Assembly: GCA_016934355.1 (NCBI GenBank)
Contig: JAFGTA010000188.1
Span: forward strand, 1 to 52,838
Reading direction: 5' to 3'
Source of the DNA: Candidatus Bathyarchaeota archaeon
GTDB taxonomy: Archaea > Thermoproteota > Bathyarchaeia > TCS64
Length of the DNA stretch: 52,838 bases
Below, in pieces: positions 7,581-16,837 of the stretch (within the stretch, counting starts at the first letter, position 1; each line of letters opens with the position of its first letter). The translations under genes and the position numbers were made by a program. A model generated the notes under the pieces. The model saw nothing but the letters and a program-made list of their open reading frames with translations. It had not been told where the DNA came from and did no database searches.

Positions 7581-8698
7581 AGGCTCTCCAGATAAGCGAC
7601 GGCTTGAACCCCGACTCATCCGAGGGGCGGAGGGTCCTAACTGTTTCACGCGTCCTCGCCGATGAGGGGCACGAGGTAACCGTCGCGTCGGCGGCGAGAA
7701 GCCCCGAAGAGAAGAGGCGCGTAGAATCCCTCGCCTCCCCAGATGTCAAACTGCTCTGGCACATGCCTCTGTTCAGGTTCAGCAACTTCTCCTACTCTCC
7801 TGGACTCTTCGACATGCTGAGCCGGGGTGGATACGACCTGGTCCACGCTCACAGCTACAGGCACTATGGTACCTATGTCGGGTCAATACTCAAGAAGAAA
7901 ACGGGTACCCCATACGTCTTGAGCCCTTATGGGTCGATCAGCTACGAGTCCTCTGGCAGTCTCTCATTCCTGTACTGGATGCAGGACATCGTAACAAGAA
8001 AATATCCGATAAGGCTGGCTGACAGGATACTCGCGAACACTCTGTACGAGAGGAGCCAGATCATAGACTTCGGAGGCGAACCAGAGAAGATCGATGTCGT
8101 CTACAGGGAGGTGGACACCGAGCTCTTCAGGAAGGTTGACTTGGGCGACAACGGCGCTAGGGCCGTCCTGTTCGTGGGAAGGATCACCCCAATCAAGGGG
8201 ATCGAGCTGATCATCGACGCCTTGGCGCGTCTCAACGCCGATATACAGTTATCGCTTGTGGGGCCATGCGAGGACAACGCATATCTCAGCAAGCTGAAAG
8301 GTAGGGCAAAGTCTCTCGGAGTCGACGATAGAGTTGTTTTCCATGGTCAGGTGCCTTACGAGGAGCTACCACTCCACTACTCGTCGGCGCTCGTCTTGGT
8401 TCTACCTTCCCGGTACGAGAACCTAGGCGGCGTACTCTTGGAAGCCCAGTCATGCCAGTGCCCCGTCATCGCCTCGGACGTAGGCGGGATGGGCGAAGTC
8501 ATCGACGACGGCTCATCTGGCTATATTCTTCGTGAGCGGTCCCCGGTTGAGTTAGCCGAGAGGATAGGCGAACTGGCTGCGGATGACTCGCTGAGGCGTA
8601 AGATGGGGAGAAAAGGCAGGATTTTCGTTTCCAGTACTTTCTCGACTGAAGGCTATATCCGGAAAATCGTGGGGGCATACGAGAAGGCGCTTAAGTAG
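7577..8698 (+). CDS. GT4-family glycosyltransferase
   Basis: A 373-residue retaining GT4 glycosyltransferase. It starts MKALQISDGLNPDSSEGRRV and has the two Rossmann-like halves: an N-terminal acceptor domain with DLVHAHSYRHYG, and a C-terminal donor domain with VLFVGRITPIKGIELIIDAL. The E-x7-E motif appears as RYENLGGVLLEAQSCQCPVIASDVGG. It is translationally coupled to the previous glycosyltransferase (ATGA). It ends one base short of the convergent glycosyltransferase gene, leaving no space for an independent terminator. Confidence 0.92.
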   Translation: MKALQISDGLNPDSSEGRRVLTVSRVLADEGHEVTVASAARSPEEKRRVESLASPDVKLLWHMPLFRFSNFSYSPGLFDMLSRGGYDLVHAHSYRHYGTYVGSILKKKTGTPYVLSPYGSISYESSGSLSFLYWMQDIVTRKYPIRLADRILANTLYERSQIIDFGGEPEKIDVVYREVDTELFRKVDLGDNGARAVLFVGRITPIKGIELIIDALARLNADIQLSLVGPCEDNAYLSKLKGRAKSLGVDDRVVFHGQVPYEELPLHYSSALVLVLPSRYENLGGVLLEAQSCQCPVIASDVGGMGEVIDDGSSGYILRERSPVELAERIGELAADDSLRRKMGRKGRIFVSSTFSTEGYIRKIVGAYEKALK

Positions 8699-8699
8699 A

Positions 8700-9875
8700 T
8701 TAGGCTTCACAGAGTATTTGCTCATAGTATTCGAACGTCTTCCCTGTGATTACCTTCCAGCTCAGGTTCTCCTCGACGTGCCGTACGCCTCTCTGCCCCA
8801 TCTCACGCCGCAGGGGCTCGTCCCGGACTAGTGTGTCCAAGGTCTCGGCGAGCTGAGCGGTGTCGCCTCTCCGGATGAATACCCCGTTGTCGTAGTCGAG
8901 GTAGTGCTGGTTCCTCATGGTTCGCGGGATGACGACGGGGAGCCCCGCGGCCATAGCCTCGATGATGGTGATAGAGTCCAGCCCCGGCCAGACACCCACG
9001 TCAGCCGCGTTGTAGAAGCTGGAGAGCCGCTCCTTCGGCTGGAAACGTAGAAACATAGTCCCAAGCCCATAGCGTCTTGATAGTTCCTTAAGCCTGTCTT
9101 GGTATTCCTCGGGCCCCTTGCCGATGATCAGGGTCTTCACGCGGTTCCTCTCGGACATCATGTTCACCGCCTCCAGCAGCACATGGAGGTCCTTTCCCTC
9201 GTAATACTTGCCGGCGTACACTAGCAGCGCCTCGTCATCCCTTACACCGAGTTCTTTTCTGGTGGCCTCTCTCAACTTGTCATCCTGTCTGAAGAGGTTC
9301 ACCGTGGCGCCGAGGGGGATCAACCTGATCTTATCCAGGTCCACTCCGGCTTGCTGGTTCAGCCATCTCCTGCTAGACTCCGCGACGGCGATGTATCCGT
9401 CGGCGCCGTTGAACAGTTTCCTGCTCAGCGGGTTATGGAACCATAGATACCGCGCCGCCGAACCCATGAGCGAGGTGCTCTGATTGTCATAGTCCATGTG
9501 ACAGTCGGCGACAAGCTTGAAGCCGAGCTCCTTCTTCGCTGCCGCTGTCATGACGGACGTCGGCGTGACGACGCCGTGCGCGTGGACGATGTCAGGGTCA
9601 TAGTCTCTGAGGCTCTCCTTCAGCCCGGATAGTACGCAGTCCTCGGAGAATCCGAGTTCAAACCGGATGGGAAGCCTTTGTGTGCGTACTCCTTCTTCTT
9701 CTGATTCGCCTGTCTTTAGCTTCTTGTCTCCTAGAACCCACCGCACGGGCAGTCCGTACCTGTTGGATGTGATCACCTTAACTTCGTGGCCGAGTCTAGT
9801 CTGCTCCTTGGCGAGGTAGTACTCCTGGAAGCCAAGCTGAGGCTGAAAGTATGGTACGACGTGGGCTATCCTCAT
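8700..9875 (-). CDS. GT4-family glycosyltransferase
   Basis: A 391-residue GT4 enzyme starting MRIAHVVPYFQPQLGFQEYYLAKEQ. The middle carries DPDIVHAHGVV; the donor domain has LLVYAGKYYEGKDLHVLLEAV and WPGLDSITIIEAMAAGLPVV. In the last, the first acidic residue of the E-x7-E motif is Asp. The ATG at 9875 is preferred because AGGTGA lies 5 nt upstream; a GTG at 9884 would add three residues and sit inside that ribosome site. It lies directly downstream of the GT2 gene and is probably in the same transcript. Acceptor and donor are unknown. Confidence 0.9.
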   Translation of the reverse strand: MRIAHVVPYFQPQLGFQEYYLAKEQTRLGHEVKVITSNRYGLPVRWVLGDKKLKTGESEEEGVRTQRLPIRFELGFSEDCVLSGLKESLRDYDPDIVHAHGVVTPTSVMTAAAKKELGFKLVADCHMDYDNQSTSLMGSAARYLWFHNPLSRKLFNGADGYIAVAESSRRWLNQQAGVDLDKIRLIPLGATVNLFRQDDKLREATRKELGVRDDEALLVYAGKYYEGKDLHVLLEAVNMMSERNRVKTLIIGKGPEEYQDRLKELSRRYGLGTMFLRFQPKERLSSFYNAADVGVWPGLDSITIIEAMAAGLPVVIPRTMRNQHYLDYDNGVFIRRGDTAQLAETLDTLVRDEPLRREMGQRGVRHVEENLSWKVITGKTFEYYEQILCEA

Positions 9876-9880
9876 ACCTC

Positions 9881-10729
9881 TCACCTTATGCCAGTCGCTG
9901 TCCGCCGCAGCGCCTCCCTAGCCGTGTAGTACCTGCGGACCTCCCTGTCCTTCATGAGGCCCTCCTTCAGGTCTCCGTAGCCCCTGAAGAGGTCAATGGT
10001 CTGCCCTAGCCCAAAGCCCTCCCATGGTGCCATCAGTAGCACGTAGAATGGGCTGGCCCCGAGTGCCTTCATCATTCTCCCCCTCTGGAAGGGGGAGGGC
10101 ACGAGTGTGGCCCTCGTGACGTGAGTAGGTACGTCGAGTTGAGCCGCCTTGTAGCCTCTAATACGCGCTTTTACGCCGTAGAACGTGTCGTAGGCTACGT
10201 CCGGGAACTCGCTGAATGGTACCGACAGGAACAGCTCACGCTCAACGAGGAAGCACATTCCCCGGGCGTTCTCGGTTATTATGAAGCCTTCGTTTCTTCT
10301 CCTGCCTTCCAGAACCCATTCGCCGTCTCTCTGGATGTGTATGCAGCCGCTCACTACCTTGTACTCTGGGTTCTCCTCCATGAACCCGATGACTCTCTCG
10401 AAGTAGTCGGATGGGAGAACCGTGTCGCCGTCCATCTTGCAGTAGTAGTCGTACTCTTCACCAGTCTCGTAGACCGTCTTGATGGCTTGTCTCCACCCTC
10501 TCCCTGCGACGATGGCGTACTCGGTCTTCTCCGGAAGTCTGTGCACCTTAATCCAGTCCGTATCCAATGTGTGTGCTTCGAGGAGCTCCAGGCTGCCGTC
10601 TGTGCTGCCGTCGTCTGAGATCACCCAGACCGCTGGCCTCAGGGTTTGATTCTTCACGGCCTCGATCACACTGGGTATGTTCTCTGACTCGTTGAAGAAG
10701 CTGGAGAAAACAGCGATCCTAGGCCTCAT
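9881..10729 (-). CDS. GT2-family glycosyltransferase
   Basis: A 282-residue GT-A fold glycosyltransferase. Motifs are RIAVFSSFFNESENIPSVIEAV (nucleotide-binding start), VISDDGSTDGSLELL, and the metal-binding D-x-D in CKMDGDTVLPSDYF. The ATG at 10729 lies 30 nt from a TATATA box. An in-frame ATG at 10768 would lie within the promoter and is rejected. It is the first gene of a two-gene minus-strand operon with the GT4 enzyme. A short hydrophobic segment near the C-terminus (ASPFYVLLMAPWEGFGLG) may associate with the membrane. Confidence 0.9.
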   Translation of the reverse strand: MRPRIAVFSSFFNESENIPSVIEAVKNQTLRPAVWVISDDGSTDGSLELLEAHTLDTDWIKVHRLPEKTEYAIVAGRGWRQAIKTVYETGEEYDYYCKMDGDTVLPSDYFERVIGFMEENPEYKVVSGCIHIQRDGEWVLEGRRRNEGFIITENARGMCFLVERELFLSVPFSEFPDVAYDTFYGVKARIRGYKAAQLDVPTHVTRATLVPSPFQRGRMMKALGASPFYVLLMAPWEGFGLGQTIDLFRGYGDLKEGLMKDREVRRYYTAREALRRTATGIR

Positions 10730-10757
10730 TACGTCGGGTATGAGACCTAGATTTCTG

Positions 10758-10765
10758 TTATATAT
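10758..10765 (-). promoter_or_regulatory. TATA-like box for the GT2-GT4 operon
   Basis: ATATATAA on the minus strand about 30 nt upstream of the ATG at 10729; leaderless arrangement. Confidence 0.55.
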
Positions 10766-10814
10766 CATCTTGTAGGTGGACCCAGCCTATTAATCACCGC
10801 GATGTGTAGCGGGG

Positions 10815-10838
10815 GTCTATTCAAAAGTGGATAAATAA
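10815..10838 (+). promoter_or_regulatory. Promoter of the first GT-C/propeller gene
   Basis: GTCTATTCAAA (10815-10825), a 4-nt gap, then GATAAATAA (10830-10838), whose TATA begins 30 nt before the ATG at 10861. Nearly the same promoter precedes the paralogous gene (13838-13860, 3-nt gap). The upstream block may be a BRE or activator site. Confidence 0.6.
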
Positions 10839-10860
10839 CCTAGTTTTCGAGTCAGCATTA

Positions 10861-13806
10861 ATGAAGGGCAACGGGCGGAGAGAGAGGTTACTGTTATTCG
10901 CCCCAGTTCTGGGTCTTCTCGTTGTGACTCTCGTTTCGCTATCAGGGGCGGAGAGTGGCGTCTGGAAGGCTGTGTCCTTCGTGGCGGTTCTTTTCCTACC
11001 CAGCTTCTACTTATCGAGACTGTTTTCTAGGGACTTGGGCCTCGAAGTCGACGAAGCGTTTGTCATGAACCTGTTTCTGAACGTCTATCTGCTGATGTTC
11101 ACCTACATCTACCTGAGCATGCTCTCCATCCAGGTAACTGGAAGCCTCGTTCTAGGCGTCCAGTCAGCCTTTTGCCTCGTGTCGATTCCGTTAACGAGGA
11201 CACAGGAAACGATGTCTATCAGGATAGAGTCACCCGATAAAATTGTCTTGAAGTCGATTGGGATGATGTTGTGCTTCATGATCGGCTTCATAGTTGTCTC
11301 CTACGTCATCCCCACGGAGCACTGGCGTGGCTTGGACCCGTGGGAGACGGTTACCATCGTCAAGGCCATTAAGCTGCACTCGTTCTCGCCTTCGGAGGCC
11401 GTGGACTACTTCTTCAGCTTCGTCCACCTCGACCAGTCCGGCTTCTACTACTTCGTGGCTGCCCTGTCTGAAGTAACAAGTGTTGACGTCCCTTTCATGA
11501 TGAGGTACGGTGGACTTTTCAGCGCCGGGCTTTGCTCAGTTATCACCTATATCTATGTAAAGAGGACGGTGAATCCCTTCGCTGGGCTGCTCTCTTCCCT
11601 GCTGATCTTTGCGAACCCGTACATGGTGCAGAGGTTCGCCGCCCCGATGAGGGAGAACCTCTCATTCTACGCGTTGATATTGGTGCTCTTCCTCCTGCAG
11701 AGAAGAAAGGAGTCCGGCATCCATGGCGGCGGCTCGGCTTTCATCGCCGTCGCAGGGCTACTGATCGGGGCGTCCATCGTCACCCATCCACTCGTGACGC
11801 TGTTCGTCGTAGGCGTTCTCGCCTTTGACGCAGCTAGGCATTACCTCAACGGGCGCATAGCCCAGCTGAAGGAGACCTTGCTCGCTGCCGGGCTTGGATG
11901 CGTCCTTGCGAGCCCCTATCTCCATTACCTGTATTACCCGTTGAAGCCCTTCATAGGCGAGAGCAACCTGATACCTTTCTCCATCGCGGTGACGGGGCTA
12001 GGTCTCGCCTCCGTACTATCTCTAAGATACCGTAGAGAAGAGGTCAACGGGTTCATCGCGAGACATGGACCTATCTTGATGAAGGGATTCGTGGCGGCTG
12101 CCGCCGTAGCGTTCATCCACACACTCCTCGTGCCCAGAGACTTTCCCTCCAGCTTCGGGTTCAGCGATCTAAGCCAAGACATGTTCGCCTCTAACCTGCT
12201 GCTCCTGTCCCTGTTTGGCTTCATCACGTTACCCGCGTCGCCGGTCCCCGCAGGTGTAGTCGTCGTGACCTCTATACTGTGGCTGTCGATGGCTGCTACG
12301 AACCTCGGATTCGCCTTGCCGCTGGACCGGCTGGTCATCTACATGACGTGGGTCCAGACGTTCTTCTTCGCCCTCTTCATCGAAAGGTTCGCGGGGTTCA
12401 AGGCATCCAATCATTATCAGGGAACCGGTGTAAAGGAACTGTGCTCCTACGCCCTGGAGAGTATAAAGAATAACCGTGCGGTCATCGCGGTTCTGATACT
12501 CGTGGTCTCATCGACGGTCGTCCAGGTAAACGGCTACGCCCGAAGCCAAGTCGACTTCACGTACGACGACGTCCACTCCGCTAGGCTCTTCGTAAGAGAC
12601 CTAGAGGAAGACGACCTCGTACTCCCGATAGGCATCACAGACAGGCTGCTTTACTACGTGGACGCCCCTCGCGAGAACATGGTCACAGACGTAGACGAGC
12701 ACGAGTGGGTCACGGAGCTGTTCCGCGTATCCTCGCCCTACGAGTTCACGTCCATGATCCATGAACGCTACCCCGACGTCCAGAGGGTACACGTGTTCGG
12801 ACTCACAAAAGACCGAAGGGTTCAACCACGAACCCTCCTGAACTATGAGATGCTAGCGAAGTACGCCGAGGAAAAAGAGTATAGGACCGTAGTAACGTAC
12901 ACGCTGCCTGTGCCCTTCGCCCTCGACGGCGTCCCCCTTCAAAAGGTGAAAGAGGTCGGAGACGTCAAGCCCCTTTTCGATAACGCCGCTGAGTGGGTCA
13001 GCCACGTAACCAGCCTCAGCAACGTCCTTTATGACGAGGCAACATCCAGGTTCCTCCAGTTCTTCTCGGTAGGCGAAATGGGTAGCCGCGATGGTTTGAC
13101 GCTCACTTTTTCCAGCGATGGGGCATCCTGGGTAGGAGCCGAACTGCCTATCATCGCGGGCTCTTACAGGTCTCCGTACATCGTGCAAGGCGAATGCTAC
13201 GAATTATTCTGCGAGGACGTCGCCGCCAAGACCATAGTGAGATTCACAAGCGAGGACCTGATCGATTGGAGCGGCCCCCATGAGGTGCTTGATGCCCCTG
13301 TAAACGGACAAGGCTCCGCCGGCTCTCCTGTGGTGTGGGTCGAGAATTCAGGCTGGTACATGATGTACGAACAGAGAAATCTCGACGGCGACGACTTCGG
13401 CTGCACTCTGAAGATCGCCGAGTCGGCTGACGGCCAGATCTGGGCAACTCAGGATGAGGAGCTCGAGTGGCTTCTCAACTATGTGTCAGTGGGGGCTGTC
13501 TTCGACGCCGTAAGAGTGCTTCCCTCAGACATCATAGTGCTCGACGAAGGCTACTTGCTTCTTGGGCGGGTCCTCGTGGGCGACGGGCAGGGCTACCAAG
13601 AAACCACTGCCACGTTCTTCCTTGATGGCAGCCTCAGGAACCGCGTCGCTGAGTTCCAGCCTATCGACTTCGGAGATGATCATGTCAGAGTCGATTCTCT
13701 TCATGTGGCGAGGAACCCTGTAACCCGGGAGACCGTGTTCTACTTCGTCGAATCGACTGGTGAAGTCGGCTACGCGAGGATGGGCGCCATATCCGACACT
13801 GAGTAA
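10861..13806 (+). CDS. GT-C-like membrane glycosyltransferase with extracellular beta-propeller-like domain (paralogue 1)
   Basis: A 981-residue polytopic protein. Residues 1-560 contain about a dozen hydrophobic segments. Near residue 156 the first large outside loop has WRGLDPWE, like the acidic DPW-x loop of archaeal GT-C enzymes that use lipid-linked sugars. After the last membrane segment (about 540-560) comes a mixed soluble region. From about 710 there is a repeating beta pattern with SSDGASWV, SPYIVQGECYELFCE and SPVVWVENSGWYMMYEQ, resembling the blades of GH43-type five-bladed propellers. I infer that it transfers a sugar outside the cell and that the propeller binds or trims glycan. 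No family assignment was verified. It has a leaderless start. Confidence 0.7.
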   Translation: MKGNGRRERLLLFAPVLGLLVVTLVSLSGAESGVWKAVSFVAVLFLPSFYLSRLFSRDLGLEVDEAFVMNLFLNVYLLMFTYIYLSMLSIQVTGSLVLGVQSAFCLVSIPLTRTQETMSIRIESPDKIVLKSIGMMLCFMIGFIVVSYVIPTEHWRGLDPWETVTIVKAIKLHSFSPSEAVDYFFSFVHLDQSGFYYFVAALSEVTSVDVPFMMRYGGLFSAGLCSVITYIYVKRTVNPFAGLLSSLLIFANPYMVQRFAAPMRENLSFYALILVLFLLQRRKESGIHGGGSAFIAVAGLLIGASIVTHPLVTLFVVGVLAFDAARHYLNGRIAQLKETLLAAGLGCVLASPYLHYLYYPLKPFIGESNLIPFSIAVTGLGLASVLSLRYRREEVNGFIARHGPILMKGFVAAAAVAFIHTLLVPRDFPSSFGFSDLSQDMFASNLLLLSLFGFITLPASPVPAGVVVVTSILWLSMAATNLGFALPLDRLVIYMTWVQTFFFALFIERFAGFKASNHYQGTGVKELCSYALESIKNNRAVIAVLILVVSSTVVQVNGYARSQVDFTYDDVHSARLFVRDLEEDDLVLPIGITDRLLYYVDAPRENMVTDVDEHEWVTELFRVSSPYEFTSMIHERYPDVQRVHVFGLTKDRRVQPRTLLNYEMLAKYAEEKEYRTVVTYTLPVPFALDGVPLQKVKEVGDVKPLFDNAAEWVSHVTSLSNVLYDEATSRFLQFFSVGEMGSRDGLTLTFSSDGASWVGAELPIIAGSYRSPYIVQGECYELFCEDVAAKTIVRFTSEDLIDWSGPHEVLDAPVNGQGSAGSPVVWVENSGWYMMYEQRNLDGDDFGCTLKIAESADGQIWATQDEELEWLLNYVSVGAVFDAVRVLPSDIIVLDEGYLLLGRVLVGDGQGYQETTATFFLDGSLRNRVAEFQPIDFGDDHVRVDSLHVARNPVTRETVFYFVESTGEVGYARMGAISDTE

Positions 13807-13837
13807 ACTGGGCTCCGATCCGGTGCATGTAGCCCAC

Positions 13838-13860
13838 GTCTATTCAAATACGATAAATAA
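13838..13860 (+). promoter_or_regulatory. Promoter of the second GT-C/propeller gene
   Basis: GTCTATTCAAA (13838-13848), 3-nt gap, GATAAATAA (13852-13860), 31 nt before the ATG at 13883. It mirrors the promoter at 10815-10838, so the duplication copied promoter plus gene. Confidence 0.6.
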
Positions 13861-13882
13861 GCACCGCATCGAGTCAACAGCC

Positions 13883-16837
13883 ATGCGGGAAGATGGAACA
13901 GTGATCGATAGACTGATCTATGCTTCGCCGTTCCTCCTTCTCGCATCGTACACGGCGGTGGGCTCGTTCATTCACTTGGACAGCTTCCCTCTGAGGCTCC
14001 TTTCGTTCCTCGCCACGTTGATACTTCCCGCATTCTACCTGGCGAGGCTAGTTTCGAGGGAGCTGGGCTTGGGTCTGGACGAGTTCCTCGCCGTGGACGC
14101 CATTCTAGGCGCCGTGCTTCTCAAGTTCACTTACGTCTACCTGACCACGTTCCTCGGGGAGGTCACGAGGCTCCACGTTATGCTGTCCCTCACCGTGCTA
14201 TCCACCGCGTCATTCATTCTGGATTCACGGATGGGTGGCGACTATCCGCCTAAGCCTCCCGAGCACGCCATCAAGCCGATCCTGCTGCTGGTGAGCTTCC
14301 TGTTCGGCTTAGCAATCGTATCGCGGAGCCTCCCCTTCGAGTTCTGGAGAGGGGCTGACCCGTGGGAAGCTGCCACGGTGTCCCGGGCGATCGCTGAGCT
14401 CAGCCTCTCGCCGTCCCAAGCGGTGGAGTACTTCTACAGCTATGTGCACCTAGATAACTCTGGGTTCTACTACCTCATCTCATCGGTGAGCGTGGTCACG
14501 GGGCTGAGCGTAGACTCTGTCCTCAGGTTCGGCGGCCCGGTTCTCGCAGGCGCAGCATCCACGTTGACGTACTTGGTGGCTAAGAGGGTGTACTCTCCAT
14601 TGTCTGGGCTCGTCGCGTCGTTCCTTCTATTCACGAACTACTACATCTACTTCCGTTTCTCGTCGCCGCTGAGGGAGAACCTCGGAGTCCTTTATCTTCT
14701 GGCGATCATCCTGCTCTTCGAGTCAGTGAGGGACTCGTCGAGGACGTTGAAGCCGGGCACCGTCGCCTCTTTTGCCCTACTGTTCGGCGGCTGCCTTGTG
14801 ACCCACATCCTCACTCCTTTCATGGTTGTCGGCGTGGTCTCAGTCCACGTGCTCCGTTTCCTCGCGTCACATGACAATAAAACGATCAGAAACGTTGGGC
14901 TCGGGTTGGCAGCTGCGGTGCTGATTCCCTGGATGTATCTGGGGTACCTGCTTTACCCCCTCAAGTTTTTCCTAAAAACCAACACGGCTGTAGGAGTCTC
15001 TGCGCTGGTCATACTAGCAGCGTTGGCTGTCACCTTATACATTCTGAGGAGAAGCGGTTTCGAGGTTTCCTCTATTGGGCGAAACAATCCTAAAAAGGCT
15101 GTCTTATCAGTTGAACTTGTCTTCTACCTCGTTTTCTTGGTGAGCCTGCTGTTTCCGCCTTTTCTCGGCGAGGGATTCGAGTTCGAGTGCCTGTCCTTCG
15201 ACCTCTTCTCAGACGTAGTTCTGATCGCCGCATTCGTTGGTCTACTTGTCTTTAGGCGAGCAAGCAGGCTTTCATTTGTGGGTCTTGGCTCGCTCCTCGC
15301 CGTGTTCATGGCGTTAAGCTACTTCGGGGTCGAGGTGCCGTTGAACCGTTTCTCGGTTTACATCGCGTTCATCCTCTGTGTGAAGGCTTCGAGTGTTTTC
15401 GCCGGTATGAATCCCGGTGCCGGCTTCGGCTCAGGGCTCTCGGTTCAGGGTCTACGTGACGTTGTCGTCCGGAACAGGGTTTATCTCGTCCTGTTGCTGC
15501 TGGTGGTGTCCATGAGCCTCACAGAGGTCCAGGGGCTCCCGAGGTTCTACACGACGTTCACCGAGCGCGACATCGAAGCTACCAAGGGATTCGTGGAGAC
15601 GTTGTCTGCCGAGGACCTTGTGATCGCAGACGAGGTATCGGAGCACCTTCTGTACTACGTGGACACGCCGAGGGAGAACCTCGTGACGCTCATGGACGAC
15701 AACCTGTGGCTGAACTCGTTCCTCAACTCGTCTACGCCCTACGAGCTGTCCGAGCAGGTCGCCACCCAGTACCCGGAGAAGACTCGGCTACGCCTCTTTA
15801 TGAAGAACGATTACTATTGGAACTGGAACTTCCTGCCTTTCCCCCAAGAACTCTATGACTACTACTGCAGCCAGACTCAGATCGACACCGTCCGGGTGCT
15901 CACCTTTGACCTTCCCTTCACAGCGGAGAAGATCCCATTAGAGAAGGTGAAGTTCATCGAGACGAACGAGGTCGCTTTGACGGGTAGCGGAGACACGGCG
16001 TGGGACCATGAGGTGGAGAGCCCGAGCAACCTCGTAAACGACCTAGGAGACCACGAGAAGCCATACAAGATGTACTACACGGGGGTCGGCAGAGACCTCA
16101 CAGGAATAGGGTTAGCTTACTCCGAGGACGGACGCACATGGTTCAAGGAAAGCGAACCGGTCTTAACCGGTTACTCCGAACCTTACGTCGTCCAAGACGG
16201 GGGAATCTACCGCCTCTTCTGCGAGAGGCAGTCCGACGACTCGATCGTGAGCTTCACTAGTGTGGACGGCATCGAATGGGGAGAGGAGACGCTAATCGAG
16301 CTCGCTCAGCTCGGCGACTACGCGGTGCACAGGTATGAGTCGCCCGTCGCCTGGCTCGAAGAAGGCGAGTGGTTCCTAGCATTGACGGAGTCAGGGATCG
16401 GCGACGTCGACTACGTCAACGAGCCTGTTGTCTTCGTGTCGCATGACAGTGTAAACTGGGATAGGAACGTGACGGGTGGGTGGACGTTGAAGGTGGATAG
16501 TGGCAGGAGGTTCAAGCTCCGCCGGCTGCTGCTCACCGACGTGGCTCGTGTGGGCGACGGCTACATGTTTTTGGGCAGGTTCCTTGCTGAGAACGAAGAA
16601 TCGGAGTACCAGTGGCGGACCGGGTCGCTGTACCTGAACAGCCTTGAGAGCCGCGTCGCCACGGTCAGGAGCTACGTCTACAAGGACTGTGCCGAGGGGA
16701 GCACACTAGTCGAGTCCGTGAACTTCATGGATACGCCTAATGGTTCAGGTTTCTACTATACGAGCCGTGACAGAATCACCCTGGGCGCCGCCTCAGACCA
16801 CTACGGCGTACCCGAGAGGCTCATCACCAAGCCTTGA
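13883..16837 (+). CDS. GT-C-like membrane glycosyltransferase with extracellular beta-propeller-like domain (paralogue 2)
   Basis: A 984-residue tandem paralogue of the preceding gene with the same layout. It has a membrane domain of about 545 residues with RGADPWEAATVSRAI near 155-165 and LHLDNSGFYYL-like VHLDNSGFYYLIS just after. A soluble linker follows with YYVDTPRENLVT (paralogue 1 has YYVDAPRENMVT). The beta-propeller-like domain from about residue 713 has YSEDGRTWF, EPYVVQDGGIYRLFCE and SPVAWLEEGEWFLAL. The sequences have diverged substantially, so the duplication is not recent. The ATG at 13883 is preferred (promoter at 13852); an in-frame start 41 codons upstream lies inside the previous gene and promoter. 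Confidence 0.7.
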   Translation: MREDGTVIDRLIYASPFLLLASYTAVGSFIHLDSFPLRLLSFLATLILPAFYLARLVSRELGLGLDEFLAVDAILGAVLLKFTYVYLTTFLGEVTRLHVMLSLTVLSTASFILDSRMGGDYPPKPPEHAIKPILLLVSFLFGLAIVSRSLPFEFWRGADPWEAATVSRAIAELSLSPSQAVEYFYSYVHLDNSGFYYLISSVSVVTGLSVDSVLRFGGPVLAGAASTLTYLVAKRVYSPLSGLVASFLLFTNYYIYFRFSSPLRENLGVLYLLAIILLFESVRDSSRTLKPGTVASFALLFGGCLVTHILTPFMVVGVVSVHVLRFLASHDNKTIRNVGLGLAAAVLIPWMYLGYLLYPLKFFLKTNTAVGVSALVILAALAVTLYILRRSGFEVSSIGRNNPKKAVLSVELVFYLVFLVSLLFPPFLGEGFEFECLSFDLFSDVVLIAAFVGLLVFRRASRLSFVGLGSLLAVFMALSYFGVEVPLNRFSVYIAFILCVKASSVFAGMNPGAGFGSGLSVQGLRDVVVRNRVYLVLLLLVVSMSLTEVQGLPRFYTTFTERDIEATKGFVETLSAEDLVIADEVSEHLLYYVDTPRENLVTLMDDNLWLNSFLNSSTPYELSEQVATQYPEKTRLRLFMKNDYYWNWNFLPFPQELYDYYCSQTQIDTVRVLTFDLPFTAEKIPLEKVKFIETNEVALTGSGDTAWDHEVESPSNLVNDLGDHEKPYKMYYTGVGRDLTGIGLAYSEDGRTWFKESEPVLTGYSEPYVVQDGGIYRLFCERQSDDSIVSFTSVDGIEWGEETLIELAQLGDYAVHRYESPVAWLEEGEWFLALTESGIGDVDYVNEPVVFVSHDSVNWDRNVTGGWTLKVDSGRRFKLRRLLLTDVARVGDGYMFLGRFLAENEESEYQWRTGSLYLNSLESRVATVRSYVYKDCAEGSTLVESVNFMDTPNGSGFYYTSRDRITLGAASDHYGVPERLITKP

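Noticed and set aside
13760..13882. 41-codon extension of the second GT-C/propeller protein
   Set aside because: It runs through the end of the previous gene and through the promoter; the ATG at 13883 fits the leaderless pattern and the paralogue.
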